From Sulfurovum sp. (GTDB taxonomy: Bacteria > Campylobacterota > Campylobacteria > Campylobacterales > Sulfurovaceae): a DNA stretch of 52,961 bases. Under the pieces are notes generated by a model. That model was not told the origin of the DNA, made no database searches, and saw only the letters and a list, made by a program, of their open reading frames with translations. Position numbers and translations under genes: made by a program. The stretch covers positions 1-52,961 of the forward strand of contig JALVGO010000262.1 in NCBI GenBank assembly GCA_027029065.1, read 5' to 3'. Shown here piece by piece: positions 43,807 to 51,670 of the stretch (position 1 is its first letter; each line of letters opens with the position of its first letter).

Positions 43807-44736
43807 ATGAAATGCTACAAAGGCACCCTAAAGCCCCTTTCAGCGTTTGGTACGCCACTGAAAGGCGATACACTCTGGGGGCATCTATGCTGGATGATAC
43901 GGTATCGATACGGCAACGATAGGCTTGAAACCCTTTTGGAGCGCTATCGAGAGGGTACTCCTTTTTTGATTGTCTCTGATGCCTTTTATGACGGGTATCT
44001 TCCTAAACCCAAAATTCCTTCTGCTTGTTTGGGAGAAGAATCAACAGAAAAGAAGGAGAACCGCAAGCGTCTCTGGCTTACACCTGAAGATTTGCAACAT
44101 GCCCGCTATGGGCATGCTAAAAAAGAGTCTGAAGTGACAAGCAAAGTAGATCAATCAGAAGTTGTCGTAAAAAACAGTATCAATTATGAGACATTTGGTA
44201 CCGGTGAAGGGGTATTTGCACCGTATGGTAGCAATGAGTATTTTTTTAATACACCAAAAAATATCTATTTTTTGCTCGATGAGAGACAACTCTCTTATGA
44301 GGAGCTTATCGAACTGCTTCGGCTCTTTTCAGAACATGGGTACGGCAAAGATATATCGACAGGCAAAGGACGATTTGAGATAACCAAACCGGAGTTGGTA
44401 TCTTGGAAAAATAAGAGCCGTGCCTATATGACACTCTCCCCGTCAATGCTCAAACAGGATGAAACCATAGAGCGTATCTACTATGAACCGTTTGTTCGTT
44501 TTGGTAAATTTGGTGGTAGCTTAGCCAAACCCAATCCATTCAAGCGTCCGCTACTGCTTATGGAGACAGGATCGGTTATTGTCTATCGTGACACACAAGT
44601 GCGCTACTTCGCAGGCAAATCCATAGATGGCTTGGTCTTGCAGACAGATCCCAATGATGAGAGGGGAAAAAGTCTGCATCAAGGCTATGCTATTCTCTTT
44701 CCTATCAAGGAGCCTTCATGCAATCCACAAGAGTAA
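43807..44736 (+). CDS. csm4: Csm4, Cas5-type subunit
   Basis: Csm4 caps the 5' tag end of the crRNA and binds Cas10. The opening KGTLKPLSAFGTPLKGDTLWGHL is characteristic of the family; a Gly-rich FSEHGYGKDISTGKGRFEI lies near residue 180. At 309 residues the length is normal. Its 3' end overlaps csm5 by 19 bases. Confidence 0.92.
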   Translation: MKCYKGTLKPLSAFGTPLKGDTLWGHLCWMIRYRYGNDRLETLLERYREGTPFLIVSDAFYDGYLPKPKIPSACLGEESTEKKENRKRLWLTPEDLQHARYGHAKKESEVTSKVDQSEVVVKNSINYETFGTGEGVFAPYGSNEYFFNTPKNIYFLLDERQLSYEELIELLRLFSEHGYGKDISTGKGRFEITKPELVSWKNKSRAYMTLSPSMLKQDETIERIYYEPFVRFGKFGGSLAKPNPFKRPLLLMETGSVIVYRDTQVRYFAGKSIDGLVLQTDPNDERGKSLHQGYAILFPIKEPSCNPQE

Positions 44737-45842
44737 AACTTACAGCATTGACACCGTTGCACATCGGTACTGGTGAACATTATGATCCGACCAATTTTGT
44801 CATCGATGGCAAGTATCTGTATGAGTTTGATGAACTGAATTTTTACAAAAGATTGGAGAAAACACAACAAGCAGAATTTCTTCACGCAGTCGAATCAAAG
44901 TCATACGAATCGCTCTTTGCCGTACATCGTGTCATCAAACACTACAAAAAGATGGCGATAGAGGCATCTTCGCACAAGGTACAAGTCACCAAAGGTATCG
45001 CCAACGCATACCAAAATAAAATCGGAAGAGCTGTACAACAAGAGGGAGGAAAAAGAAAACCACCTTCTAAAGTCTTTAACAATTTTCTGATTGCACGAAC
45101 TATCCGACTTGGCAATACGCACAGAGCCTATATCCCGGGAAGTTCTCTAAAAGGGGCTATCTCGACAGCACTTCAGGAGTATATTTTCAAGCATGACCCA
45201 AAACAGTACCAAAAGCTCCTTAAGGAGTCTCATCCGGGTATGGGGTTCATGAAGACATTGAGTGTTGCCGACACAACACCAAAGAGAGTCTATGAGATGG
45301 TAGGGTATGCACTCAATAAAGAGCGGTTTGAAGATGATGAGTTTGGACCAAACACGCTATTGGAAACTATCTATTCAGATGCTACTTACCAGAGTGAATT
45401 TGAAACAACACTGACTTTTAAAGACGAGTATTGTCGATTGCCTTATGGTACCAATATGGTGGAACTGCAAAAAGCAGCCAATGCACACTATCTTCCTATT
45501 TTTCAACAGATGTTCAAACCGTATGCTACTTTTAAAGGCAGTCATATGGATGACTTTACCAATGAGTATTTTAGCGACAGTTTTTATGAGAAATATAAAG
45601 ATTTCGAGCTCAAAGAGAATCAGTTTTTATTGAGAGTCGGCAAATATTCACAAGCCAGAGCCGTAACGATTGATGGGCTGAGACAAGTAAAGGTCAAGAT
45701 TAGCGGAGGTGGTCCCAAACGAAAACCCAACAAATGGGAAACAGCGGATCAGGAGACCACGACATGGATGTTTGGTACAGAAGAGAGGGCTGTGAGCAAC
45801 CTTATACCCTTTGGCTGGGTGCTCTGTGAGATAGTTGAGTAA
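44718..45842 (+). CDS. csm5: Csm5, Cas7-type end subunit
   Basis: Csm5 caps the 3' end of the crRNA filament and takes part in its trimming. The opening LTALTPLHIGTGEHYDPTNF and the G-loop YIPGSSLKGAISTAL near residue 141 are standard. The end carries a less usual Lys-rich GGGPKRKPNKWET segment before the closing strand. With csm1-4 this gives a full Csm complex. Confidence 0.92.
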   Translation: MQSTRVKLTALTPLHIGTGEHYDPTNFVIDGKYLYEFDELNFYKRLEKTQQAEFLHAVESKSYESLFAVHRVIKHYKKMAIEASSHKVQVTKGIANAYQNKIGRAVQQEGGKRKPPSKVFNNFLIARTIRLGNTHRAYIPGSSLKGAISTALQEYIFKHDPKQYQKLLKESHPGMGFMKTLSVADTTPKRVYEMVGYALNKERFEDDEFGPNTLLETIYSDATYQSEFETTLTFKDEYCRLPYGTNMVELQKAANAHYLPIFQQMFKPYATFKGSHMDDFTNEYFSDSFYEKYKDFELKENQFLLRVGKYSQARAVTIDGLRQVKVKISGGGPKRKPNKWETADQETTTWMFGTEERAVSNLIPFGWVLCEIVE

Positions 45843-45857
45843 AACTACAGGAGCAAT

Positions 45858-46036
45858 ATGGTGAGATTAAACGACAAAGAGCGCAAGATCATTAAAGCTA
45901 CGGTATCTCGGTTTTTCGGGGACGAGACGATCTATCTTTCGGTAGTAGACTTAATGAGAGCAAAAAAGGCGGTGGTATCGATCCGTATGTGGTTCCAAAG
46001 AACAAAGAGTACTATAAATTATGCTATAATACATAA
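45858..46036 (+). pseudogene. decayed MNT-type nucleotidyltransferase
   Basis: The frame from GTG/ATG 45858 starts RLNDKERKIIKATVSRFFGDETIYL like minimal nucleotidyltransferases, then loses the fold. Shifting one base near 45936-45941 restores GSRLNESKKGG and GIDPYVVPKNKE, so one T appears to be missing before GGTAGT. In addition the motif GGDID has become GGGID, removing a catalytic Asp. The restored frame stops at 46036, only about 60 codons in all. It is therefore an inactive remnant of an MNT antitoxin-like gene. Confidence 0.82.
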
Positions 46037-46059
46037 CAAAGTCAAACAAAGGATCCAAA

Positions 46060-46344
46060 ATGGTTGAATATAGAGTCAAAAAGCTTATAACAACTCCGAC
46101 ACTACTCACTCAAAGCAATGAGATAGTGAGGGTTGTGGATGGCAGAAGCAAGTTAACCAAAGCCTTTGTAGTACCTGCACACTATGAAAAACTGATGCAA
46201 AAATTGATCAAAGAGATTGAGTATGAAAAGTGGGCAAAAGAGAAAAAGAGACTTCTTGAAAAACAAACAAATCTATCGGAGGATGAGATAGAAGCATTCT
46301 CTGAAGCAGGTATTCACTCTGTTGATGAGTATCTCAATGATTAG
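46060..46344 (+). CDS. antitoxin partner of the MazF-type toxin
   Basis: The 94-residue product has a short beta-rich start (RVKKLITTPTLLTQSNEIVRVV) followed by a charged helix EYEKWAKEKKRLLEKQ and an acidic end with SEDEIEAFSEAGI. It overlaps the toxin gene by 8 bases. The family is not one I can name; size, charge and position make it the antitoxin. It lies in the middle of the cas operon. Confidence 0.7.
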   Translation: MVEYRVKKLITTPTLLTQSNEIVRVVDGRSKLTKAFVVPAHYEKLMQKLIKEIEYEKWAKEKKRLLEKQTNLSEDEIEAFSEAGIHSVDEYLND

Positions 46345-46708
46345 AAAAGGGGATATCTATCTTGCCGACTTTGGCAAGAGTCGAGATAGTTTTGCCTTTG
46401 GCAAAAAACGTCCGGTGCTTATCTTTCAGACCGATAAGCTCAACTTTGCCATCAAAGAGAGTATCTATAGCCATGTCATCGTGATACCGATCTCAACCAA
46501 AGAGGATAAGCTTACCGAAGAGTTTAGATATAAGATCACCAAACGAGATATGCTCGAAGAGGACTCTTTTGTCGTGTGCAATGCGCTTTGTTTTTTGGAC
46601 ACCAAATATCTCTTGCGCAAAATCGCTTCACTTGATGATGAAGAGATCGAAGATATCGCATCGATCTTATTGGATGTGTTGGATATTTCCAATACAATGA
46701 AACTTTGA
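46337..46708 (+). CDS. MazF/PemK-family endoribonuclease toxin
   Basis: The start MIRKGDIYLADFGKSRDSF and the strand KKRPVLIFQTD, VIVIPISTK and VCNALCFLDTKYL follow the MazF/PemK order; the catalytic Arg (KKRPVL) and Thr/Ser (PISTK) are kept. The protein should cut mRNA when free of its antitoxin. I use ATG 46337 inside the antitoxin gene; TTG 46322 and ATG 46325 are alternatives. Confidence 0.88.
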   Translation: MIRKGDIYLADFGKSRDSFAFGKKRPVLIFQTDKLNFAIKESIYSHVIVIPISTKEDKLTEEFRYKITKRDMLEEDSFVVCNALCFLDTKYLLRKIASLDDEEIEDIASILLDVLDISNTMKL

Positions 46709-46731
46709 GATATTTGAGGAGTTGTAAGAGA

Positions 46732-47937
46732 ATGGCAAAAATACTCATCACCTCCATCGGTACAGGCGACATTCGAAAAGATAGTGATAGTGACTATGTC
46801 GAAACACGCTACACGCTTGAAGGTGAGGAGTACCAAAATACCCTTACTTCTCAAGTGATTGTTGAACACTATGGTATTGATAAAATTATTTTTATCGGAA
46901 CAAGTGGTTCGATGTGGGATAACCTCTATTTTAAGTATGGTGGTGAAGATGAAGCCTATATGGACAGACTTACGGTGCTGAAAAAAGAGGGGAGACTAGT
47001 CTATGAGGATCTGACCCCTTTTTTAGCCCAGATCAATACCTATCTTGGCAGAGAAGGGAGTCAACTGTTTTTACTTGACTATAATAGTTCCGACAAGAGT
47101 GAAGAGATATGGGATAACTTTGAACTGCTTTTGCAGATAAAAGAGTATATTAAGGAGGGTGATGAGATCTATCTCGATATGACACATGGTTTTCGTTATT
47201 TGCCGATACTCAATATCTTTATGCTTGAATCTCTCAAATCGCTACAACCGGACAGATTTACTATCAAAGCGATTTTGTATGGACTCTTTGCCGGAGATAG
47301 ATCGGAGATTATCGATTTTAAAATCTTTTTTGATCTGTTAGAGTGGATCAAGGCGATTAATCACTTCAATCACTATGCTGACGGTTGGTTACTTGCTGCA
47401 CTTTTGGATCAAGAGGATAGAGATACTTCCAATGTCCTTGTGCAGTTTAGCAATACCTTTCGCATCGCGAATATGCACGCCTTGTGGGGCTTTATGAAAG
47501 ATATCAACAGCAAACTTAAAAAACTTCAAAAAACCGACAATAAAATTGTGCGGCTACTCTCAGATGAGTTTGAAGTATTAGCCAAACGGTTTGATCAGGA
47601 GAGACAGTCTGATTTTCAGTTCGAGCTTGCCAAATGGCTCTATGAGAGTAAGAATTACGCACTCTCTTATATTGCGCTATATGAGGCGATCATTACCAAG
47701 TCATGTGAACTCTCCAAATTGAAGGATTGTAATAATCATGCTGCTAGAGAAGAGGCAAAGCGATCGATCGGAGATGATAAGTATGGTAAATTTTTCTATA
47801 CAAAATATGATGACTCTATCTCACAGATACGTAACTCTATCGTGCATCAAAATAGTGACAGAAAAGAGAAGTATCAGCAAGATATTGAGAGGCTTGGGAG
47901 ATTTTTGGAGTATTTTGAGGGGTATTTTGCGATATGA
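46732..47937 (+). CDS. csx2: CARF-HEPN CRISPR effector, TM1812/Csx1-like
   Basis: This protein is a likely cyclic-oligoadenylate-activated RNase. The N-terminal CARF-type Rossmann part has LITSIGTGDIRKD, IIFIGTSGSMWDN and YLDMTHGFRYLPILN (the TM1812 signature). The C-terminal HEPN domain has the RNSIVH (R-x4-H) active site at about residues 367-372. At 401 residues it is full length. Cas10 with an intact GGDD palm would supply the ligand. The ATG at 46732 follows GGAG; a longer frame starts inside the toxin gene. Confidence 0.9.
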   Translation: MAKILITSIGTGDIRKDSDSDYVETRYTLEGEEYQNTLTSQVIVEHYGIDKIIFIGTSGSMWDNLYFKYGGEDEAYMDRLTVLKKEGRLVYEDLTPFLAQINTYLGREGSQLFLLDYNSSDKSEEIWDNFELLLQIKEYIKEGDEIYLDMTHGFRYLPILNIFMLESLKSLQPDRFTIKAILYGLFAGDRSEIIDFKIFFDLLEWIKAINHFNHYADGWLLAALLDQEDRDTSNVLVQFSNTFRIANMHALWGFMKDINSKLKKLQKTDNKIVRLLSDEFEVLAKRFDQERQSDFQFELAKWLYESKNYALSYIALYEAIITKSCELSKLKDCNNHAAREEAKRSIGDDKYGKFFYTKYDDSISQIRNSIVHQNSDRKEKYQQDIERLGRFLEYFEGYFAI

Positions 47938-48317
47938 AACGGATGTTTATGCTCTTCAACCATACCCTTACACTGGTACAAAAATCGGATGCCATGAAAC
48001 GGTTTGGTGTAGATAGATTTGTATCGCTTCCCGACGAGCTACAATATATTTGGTCGCAGATACCCGCAGAGGAGGAATCTCTTGAGGAGAGACTTGCACC
48101 GCTTTGGGAATGGTTGGTATCAAATGTAAAAGAGGGTGATGTAGCACTGGTGCAAGGTGACTTTGGTGCGACCTGTTTGGCAGTTCGTAGACTAAAGGCG
48201 TTGGGAGTGGCGTGTTGTTATGCGACAACGATACGTAAAGCAATAGAGCGACAAAGAGATGATAAAGTTTTCAAAGAGTCAGTCTTTGAACATATACGTT
48301 TTAGACTCTATGAATAG
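47934..48317 (+). CDS. csx20: CRISPR-associated Csx20
   Basis: The 127-residue protein opens MLFNHTLTLVQKSDAMKRFG and holds LPDELQYIWSQIP, VQGDFGATCLAV, CYATTIRKAIE and a closing HIRFRLYE, which I recognise as the Csx20 pattern. Csx20, like Csx15 and Csx16, has been proposed to be a ring nuclease that degrades cyclic oligoadenylate, which would switch off the CARF effector next to it (4-base overlap). The activity itself is not visible from sequence. Confidence 0.85.
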   Translation: MKRMFMLFNHTLTLVQKSDAMKRFGVDRFVSLPDELQYIWSQIPAEEESLEERLAPLWEWLVSNVKEGDVALVQGDFGATCLAVRRLKALGVACCYATTIRKAIERQRDDKVFKESVFEHIRFRLYE

Positions 48318-48326
48318 GAGGGTGTG

Positions 48327-48821
48327 ATGCAAAAATGGTTTGAAGGGTCGAAGCTCTATTTGACAATTTTTCTTCTATTAACGATCGGTGGCTTATCGAT
48401 TCGCTATCTATTGGGAGAGCAAAGTATATTGTGGGGTATTTGGTCCTCTGTGGATGTGGCTTTTGCTGTCTCTCTTGGTGTTCTGGCATTTTTTGCATAT
48501 CGTGAGATGTTGAGCGAAGAGGATGCGATAGCACTCTCTTTTGATATTGTCGATGAGCCTAACGAGGCATCGATACCGCTTGGTATATCTGTTTTGCGTA
48601 AAGAGTGTACGCGAAGCGAGATATTGGGGATACTCGGTATGATTCAGCAAAAAAGTACAGAGCGGTTTAACTATGAAACCACACTACTCAAACCGTTGCT
48701 TGAAGAGATAGCCACCGTACAGACCGATAGATCGAAAATGTGCTGTATCGTTCCTATACGTCGAAGAGATTATGAAAATCATTTTGCCGATGCCTTATCG
48801 GAACTTACAGTGAAAGATTGA
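48327..48821 (+). CDS. unknown two-helix membrane protein of the type III locus
   Basis: The 164-residue product has two membrane helices (about 8-28 and 33-58) followed by a soluble domain of about 105 residues with SFDIVDEP, LGISVLRKECTRSEILGIL and MCCIVPIRRRDYENHF. It follows csx20 by 9 bases with GGAGGG, so it belongs to the same transcript. It has no CARF or known nuclease motif. The 3' end overlaps the convergent WYL gene by 43 bases. I do not recognise the family; a membrane-acting accessory of the CRISPR response is a reasonable guess. Confidence 0.75.
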   Translation: MQKWFEGSKLYLTIFLLLTIGGLSIRYLLGEQSILWGIWSSVDVAFAVSLGVLAFFAYREMLSEEDAIALSFDIVDEPNEASIPLGISVLRKECTRSEILGILGMIQQKSTERFNYETTLLKPLLEEIATVQTDRSKMCCIVPIRRRDYENHFADALSELTVKD

Positions 48822-49750
48822 TTTTTTAACGCTTCCTCCAATTTTTTTCTATACGCCTTTTTCAACTCCCCCGGTTTGACGATCAGCAGGTCAGGCATCC
48901 ATCGCTGTACAAAGGGGAGTATCTCCATCTCTTGCGTATAGCTTACCTCAAAATAGACACCGCCTTTTTCATCTTTTTCAACGAACCGTTGGGATCTAAA
49001 AAACTGTTTCATCCCCTCTTCGAAGTAGTGGGCAATATTGGGTTTGGCATATAGCAGTGCCTTTTGCGGTGAGATACCATAACGGGAGAAACTGTTTTGA
49101 AATGTCTTATTAAGCCATGAGAGATAGGGGCTTATGCTTTTTGGTTGGTAGCTGTTTTTGTGACTATATTTCACTTGCGCAATAAAGCTGATACGACTGA
49201 TACGAAGAGTCTCTTTGTCGATATAGGCGATATACCAGTTGCCTTCGCTAAAGAGGAGTTTGATGGGTTTGATATCTTCAAACTGTTTGGCATCTTTGCC
49301 TTTGAGCGTGATGGTACGATATTCGTGGCGTTCAATAGCATTTTTGAGACTTTGGAAATTGCCGTCTTGCTCCAGTTGTTTGATATCTTCATAGGGCATA
49401 TTGAAAAAGAGATAGGGCTTTTGCTCTTTTTGAGCAGATCGGTTCCAACCTTGTAACATCTCATCCATCGCCTCCTCTGCCATTTCAAAGAGGATCCCCA
49501 ACTCAAGATCATTGCGGAAGGCTTCGAGTAATATATCCTCTTTTTTGGGAAGCATATAGGCTTTACGTTTGCCCTTTTTAGTTTCGACGATCACATCAAA
49601 AGATGCTACAAATGTCTCAAGATCCCTTGCGAGTTGGCGTTGTCCTACCTCTAGTAGTTGTTGTAGTGTTTCATTGTAGCTATCTATTATTTCACCTTGA
49701 TGGTGCTGAAAGAAGTGTTGCAGTTTGAGTGATTTGGCAAAGTCGTTCAT
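48779..49750 (-). CDS. WYL-domain transcriptional regulator
   Basis: The 323-residue protein has an N-terminal helical part that would be the DNA-binding region, a WYL domain around residue 160-200 (GNWYIAYIDKETLRISRISFI, matching the W-Y-L ligand pocket) and a WCX-like C-terminal part. WYL regulators control several CRISPR and defence loci. It is divergent from cas2, so it probably acts on the 78-base region between them. ATG 49750 lies only 7 bases after a TATAAT, so the mRNA may be nearly leaderless. Confidence 0.85.
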   Translation of the reverse strand: MNDFAKSLKLQHFFQHHQGEIIDSYNETLQQLLEVGQRQLARDLETFVASFDVIVETKKGKRKAYMLPKKEDILLEAFRNDLELGILFEMAEEAMDEMLQGWNRSAQKEQKPYLFFNMPYEDIKQLEQDGNFQSLKNAIERHEYRTITLKGKDAKQFEDIKPIKLLFSEGNWYIAYIDKETLRISRISFIAQVKYSHKNSYQPKSISPYLSWLNKTFQNSFSRYGISPQKALLYAKPNIAHYFEEGMKQFFRSQRFVEKDEKGGVYFEVSYTQEMEILPFVQRWMPDLLIVKPGELKKAYRKKLEEALKNQSFTVSSDKASAK

Positions 49751-49828
49751 AGTGCAATTATAGCCATTATTGACATGATATGACAAGGTAAAGGGCTAAC
49801 ATATGATAAATGATCTCAGGATGGAAGT
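49751..49828 (+). promoter_or_regulatory. divergent control region between WYL regulator and cas2
   Basis: On the minus strand TATAAT (49758-49763) is placed for the WYL gene. The imperfect dyad TTGACATGATATGACAA (49771-49787) lies next to it and could be the regulator's operator. On the plus strand GGATGGAAG is the cas2 ribosome site. Confidence 0.45.
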
Positions 49829-50098
49829 ATGAAAGATTTTTTGATCTGTTACGATATCGCACAACCAAAACGACTCAAAAAAGTAGCCAAGTTTCTCTAT
49901 GGCTATGCAATCGGTGGGCAGAAGAGTGCACTCGATGTGCCTGCAGATACCAAGGAGATTGAGCAGATTGTAAACAAACTCGAGGAGATGATAAAACCCA
50001 AAGTTGACAGGGTATTGATCGTGGAAGTGGTAGGGGAGCCTATGGTGTTGGGGCGGGCAAACTTTGTAGAGTATGACGAAGGGGTAATAGTGGTATGA
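49829..50098 (+). CDS. cas2: Cas2 family protein, diverged copy
   Basis: The first strand FLICYDIAQPKRLKKVAKFL has the usual Cas2 Asp, but the RVQYS-type second segment is replaced by GGQKSALDVPAD, and the dimer-forming end (FVEYDEGVIVV) is kept. At 89 residues it is normal. It overlaps cas1 by 4 bases. A second, more standard cas2 lies at 51200. The two could form a mixed dimer in the spacer integration complex. Confidence 0.85.
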   Translation: MKDFLICYDIAQPKRLKKVAKFLYGYAIGGQKSALDVPADTKEIEQIVNKLEEMIKPKVDRVLIVEVVGEPMVLGRANFVEYDEGVIVV

Positions 50099-50973
50099 AG
50101 ATTGTGATATTGGATAAAAAGGGACTTCAGATTGAGGTAAAAAACAACATTTTGTATATAGGTTTGCAGAAGATTCCGCTCCATTTGGTAGATGTATTGA
50201 TGCTATTTCGCAGTGATACGTTACTCTCTGCTAAGGTGTTGACTGCACTTGCCAAAACCAATATTTTTGTGATGGTAGTCAGCAGACAATATAGTGTGGC
50301 ATTGTCCCATAGTCACCAGGCACATAACGCAGAGCTCAAACTGGCACAGTACCAAAGTGCACTCAACCCTTTGCCTATGGCACGATACTTTTTGAAAGAG
50401 AAAATACTCTCTCATATACGGCAGTTGGAAGAACATGATGTGATGCTTGAGAGCGATGCTCTCATCGAGCAGATAGAGGATGCCAAAGATGTGGCACAAC
50501 TTCTTGGGATAGAGGGTGCCTTCTCCCGTACCTATTTTCAGTATTACTTTAAGCTCTTTCCCAAGGGGATACACCGTAACAAGCGCACCAGACAACCACC
50601 TAAAGACCCGATAAATGCCATGCTCTCCTACTACTATATGCTGTTGTATCATCTCATAGCTATTCGTCTCTATACCTTTGGATTTGAGCCCTCCATAGGA
50701 TTTTTGCATAAGCCGTTTCGATCGCATTTTGCATTGGCATCTGACATGATGGAGCTTTTTAGAGCAGAGGTCAATGAGGAGGTTTTTCGACTTTTTCATG
50801 AAAATGTAGTAGAGAAAAAAGATTTTGCAAAAAAGGGTGAGGGTGTTTATCTGCGCTATGAGAAGCGCGTAGAGATTTATAAACAGTTTAAACTTTTTTA
50901 TCATCAGTTGGAGACCCGACTCGATAAAGAGATTGCCAATATTCGGAGTCAGTTATGTCAAAGCGACGTTTGA
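50095..50973 (+). CDS. cas1: Cas1 integrase
   Basis: Cas1 inserts new spacers at the leader end of the array. The N-terminal beta domain (1-75) precedes the helical catalytic domain with Glu in GIEGAFSRTYF near residue 140, His in GFLHKPFRSHFALASD near 205, and Asp/Glu in ASDMMELFRAE. All metal ligands are kept at the 292-residue length. No reverse transcriptase is fused or adjacent. Confidence 0.94.
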   Translation: MKIVILDKKGLQIEVKNNILYIGLQKIPLHLVDVLMLFRSDTLLSAKVLTALAKTNIFVMVVSRQYSVALSHSHQAHNAELKLAQYQSALNPLPMARYFLKEKILSHIRQLEEHDVMLESDALIEQIEDAKDVAQLLGIEGAFSRTYFQYYFKLFPKGIHRNKRTRQPPKDPINAMLSYYYMLLYHLIAIRLYTFGFEPSIGFLHKPFRSHFALASDMMELFRAEVNEEVFRLFHENVVEKKDFAKKGEGVYLRYEKRVEIYKQFKLFYHQLETRLDKEIANIRSQLCQSDV

Positions 50974-51203
50974 TACTGAAGCACAAAGGGGTGAAGCTTT
51001 ATCCCCACAAAAAATTTTTGGAGTTTGGAATAGAGGGGAGACGGTATACGATCGCCTATAGACATCTTGAAGCACTTTATCTTGCTACATCTATAAAGGT
51101 GAGCCTCTCAGACCTTCTCAAGATTGCAAAGCAAACGCCACTCTATCTTATCGATCATCATGGCTACATCCAGGCAGAGATTGTTTTGGAGAAGAAGAGA
51201 TGA
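50955..51203 (+). CDS. stand-alone Cas1 N-terminal-domain-like protein
   Basis: The 82-residue product (ATG 50955, overlapping cas1 by 19 bases and the second cas2 by 4) follows the pattern of the Cas1 beta domain: FLEFGIEGRRYTIAYRHLEALYL, SLSDLLKIAKQTPLYLIDHHG lines up with LVDVLMLF, AKVLTALAKTNIFVMVVSRQ of Cas1. No catalytic helical domain is present. It may replace or decorate the Cas1 N-domain in the integration complex. A diverged duplicate is the other option. The match is by eye. Confidence 0.7.
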   Translation: MSKRRLILKHKGVKLYPHKKFLEFGIEGRRYTIAYRHLEALYLATSIKVSLSDLLKIAKQTPLYLIDHHGYIQAEIVLEKKR

Positions 51204-51469
51204 AAAAGCATGACTATCTCATCTGTTATGATATTGCCAATCCCAAACGGTTGGCAAAAGTTGCCAAATTGCTTGAGCATGCAGCAATACGGGTGCAGTA
51301 CTCAATATTTTGGTGTCAACTCTCCAAAGAGCAGATAGCAAAAATTGTAGCAGATATTGAAGAGGAGATAGAGAGGGAGGAAGATGATGTACGTATTTAT
51401 TGCATCAAATCACCGGGTATTACACTCGGATGCGGTATTGATTTGAGTGACCCTTTTATGATTGTGTAA
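51200..51469 (+). CDS. cas2: Cas2 family protein, standard copy
   Basis: The opening DYLICYDIANPKRLAKVAKLLE with the Asp, AIRVQYSIFWCQLS and DDVRIYCI are regular Cas2 features. At 89 residues it is normal. It is the last gene before the leader. Its sequence is clearly different from the first cas2 after the shared first helix, so this is not a recent copy. Confidence 0.92.
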   Translation: MKKHDYLICYDIANPKRLAKVAKLLEHAAIRVQYSIFWCQLSKEQIAKIVADIEEEIEREEDDVRIYCIKSPGITLGCGIDLSDPFMIV

Positions 51470-51670
51470 AGAGGGGTAGGGTATAATAGAAAAGCTCTTT
51501 AACTTATCGAAAACTTTAAAGGTTTGTTTAAGATTTTACTGATGTGAAGGAAGCCTTTTTCAGGAGTATTACTTTTAGAGAAATCTTAATGACAACAATC
51601 AAAGTTTTATTTAAGTTTTTACTGTGAAAACAATATCCGATAGCTTGGGGTATTGTGGAGAAGAGGAGCT
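51470..51670 (+). promoter_or_regulatory. CRISPR leader with promoter and internal direct repeats
   Basis: This AT-rich, gene-free stretch has a TATAAT at 51482-51487 and two imperfect direct repeats, 51518-51547 and 51601-51628, both of the form AAAG-TTT-TTTAAG-TTTTACTG-TGAA. It ends at the first repeat (51671). It should drive array transcription and guide spacer integration. Cas genes and array run in the same direction. Confidence 0.75.
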
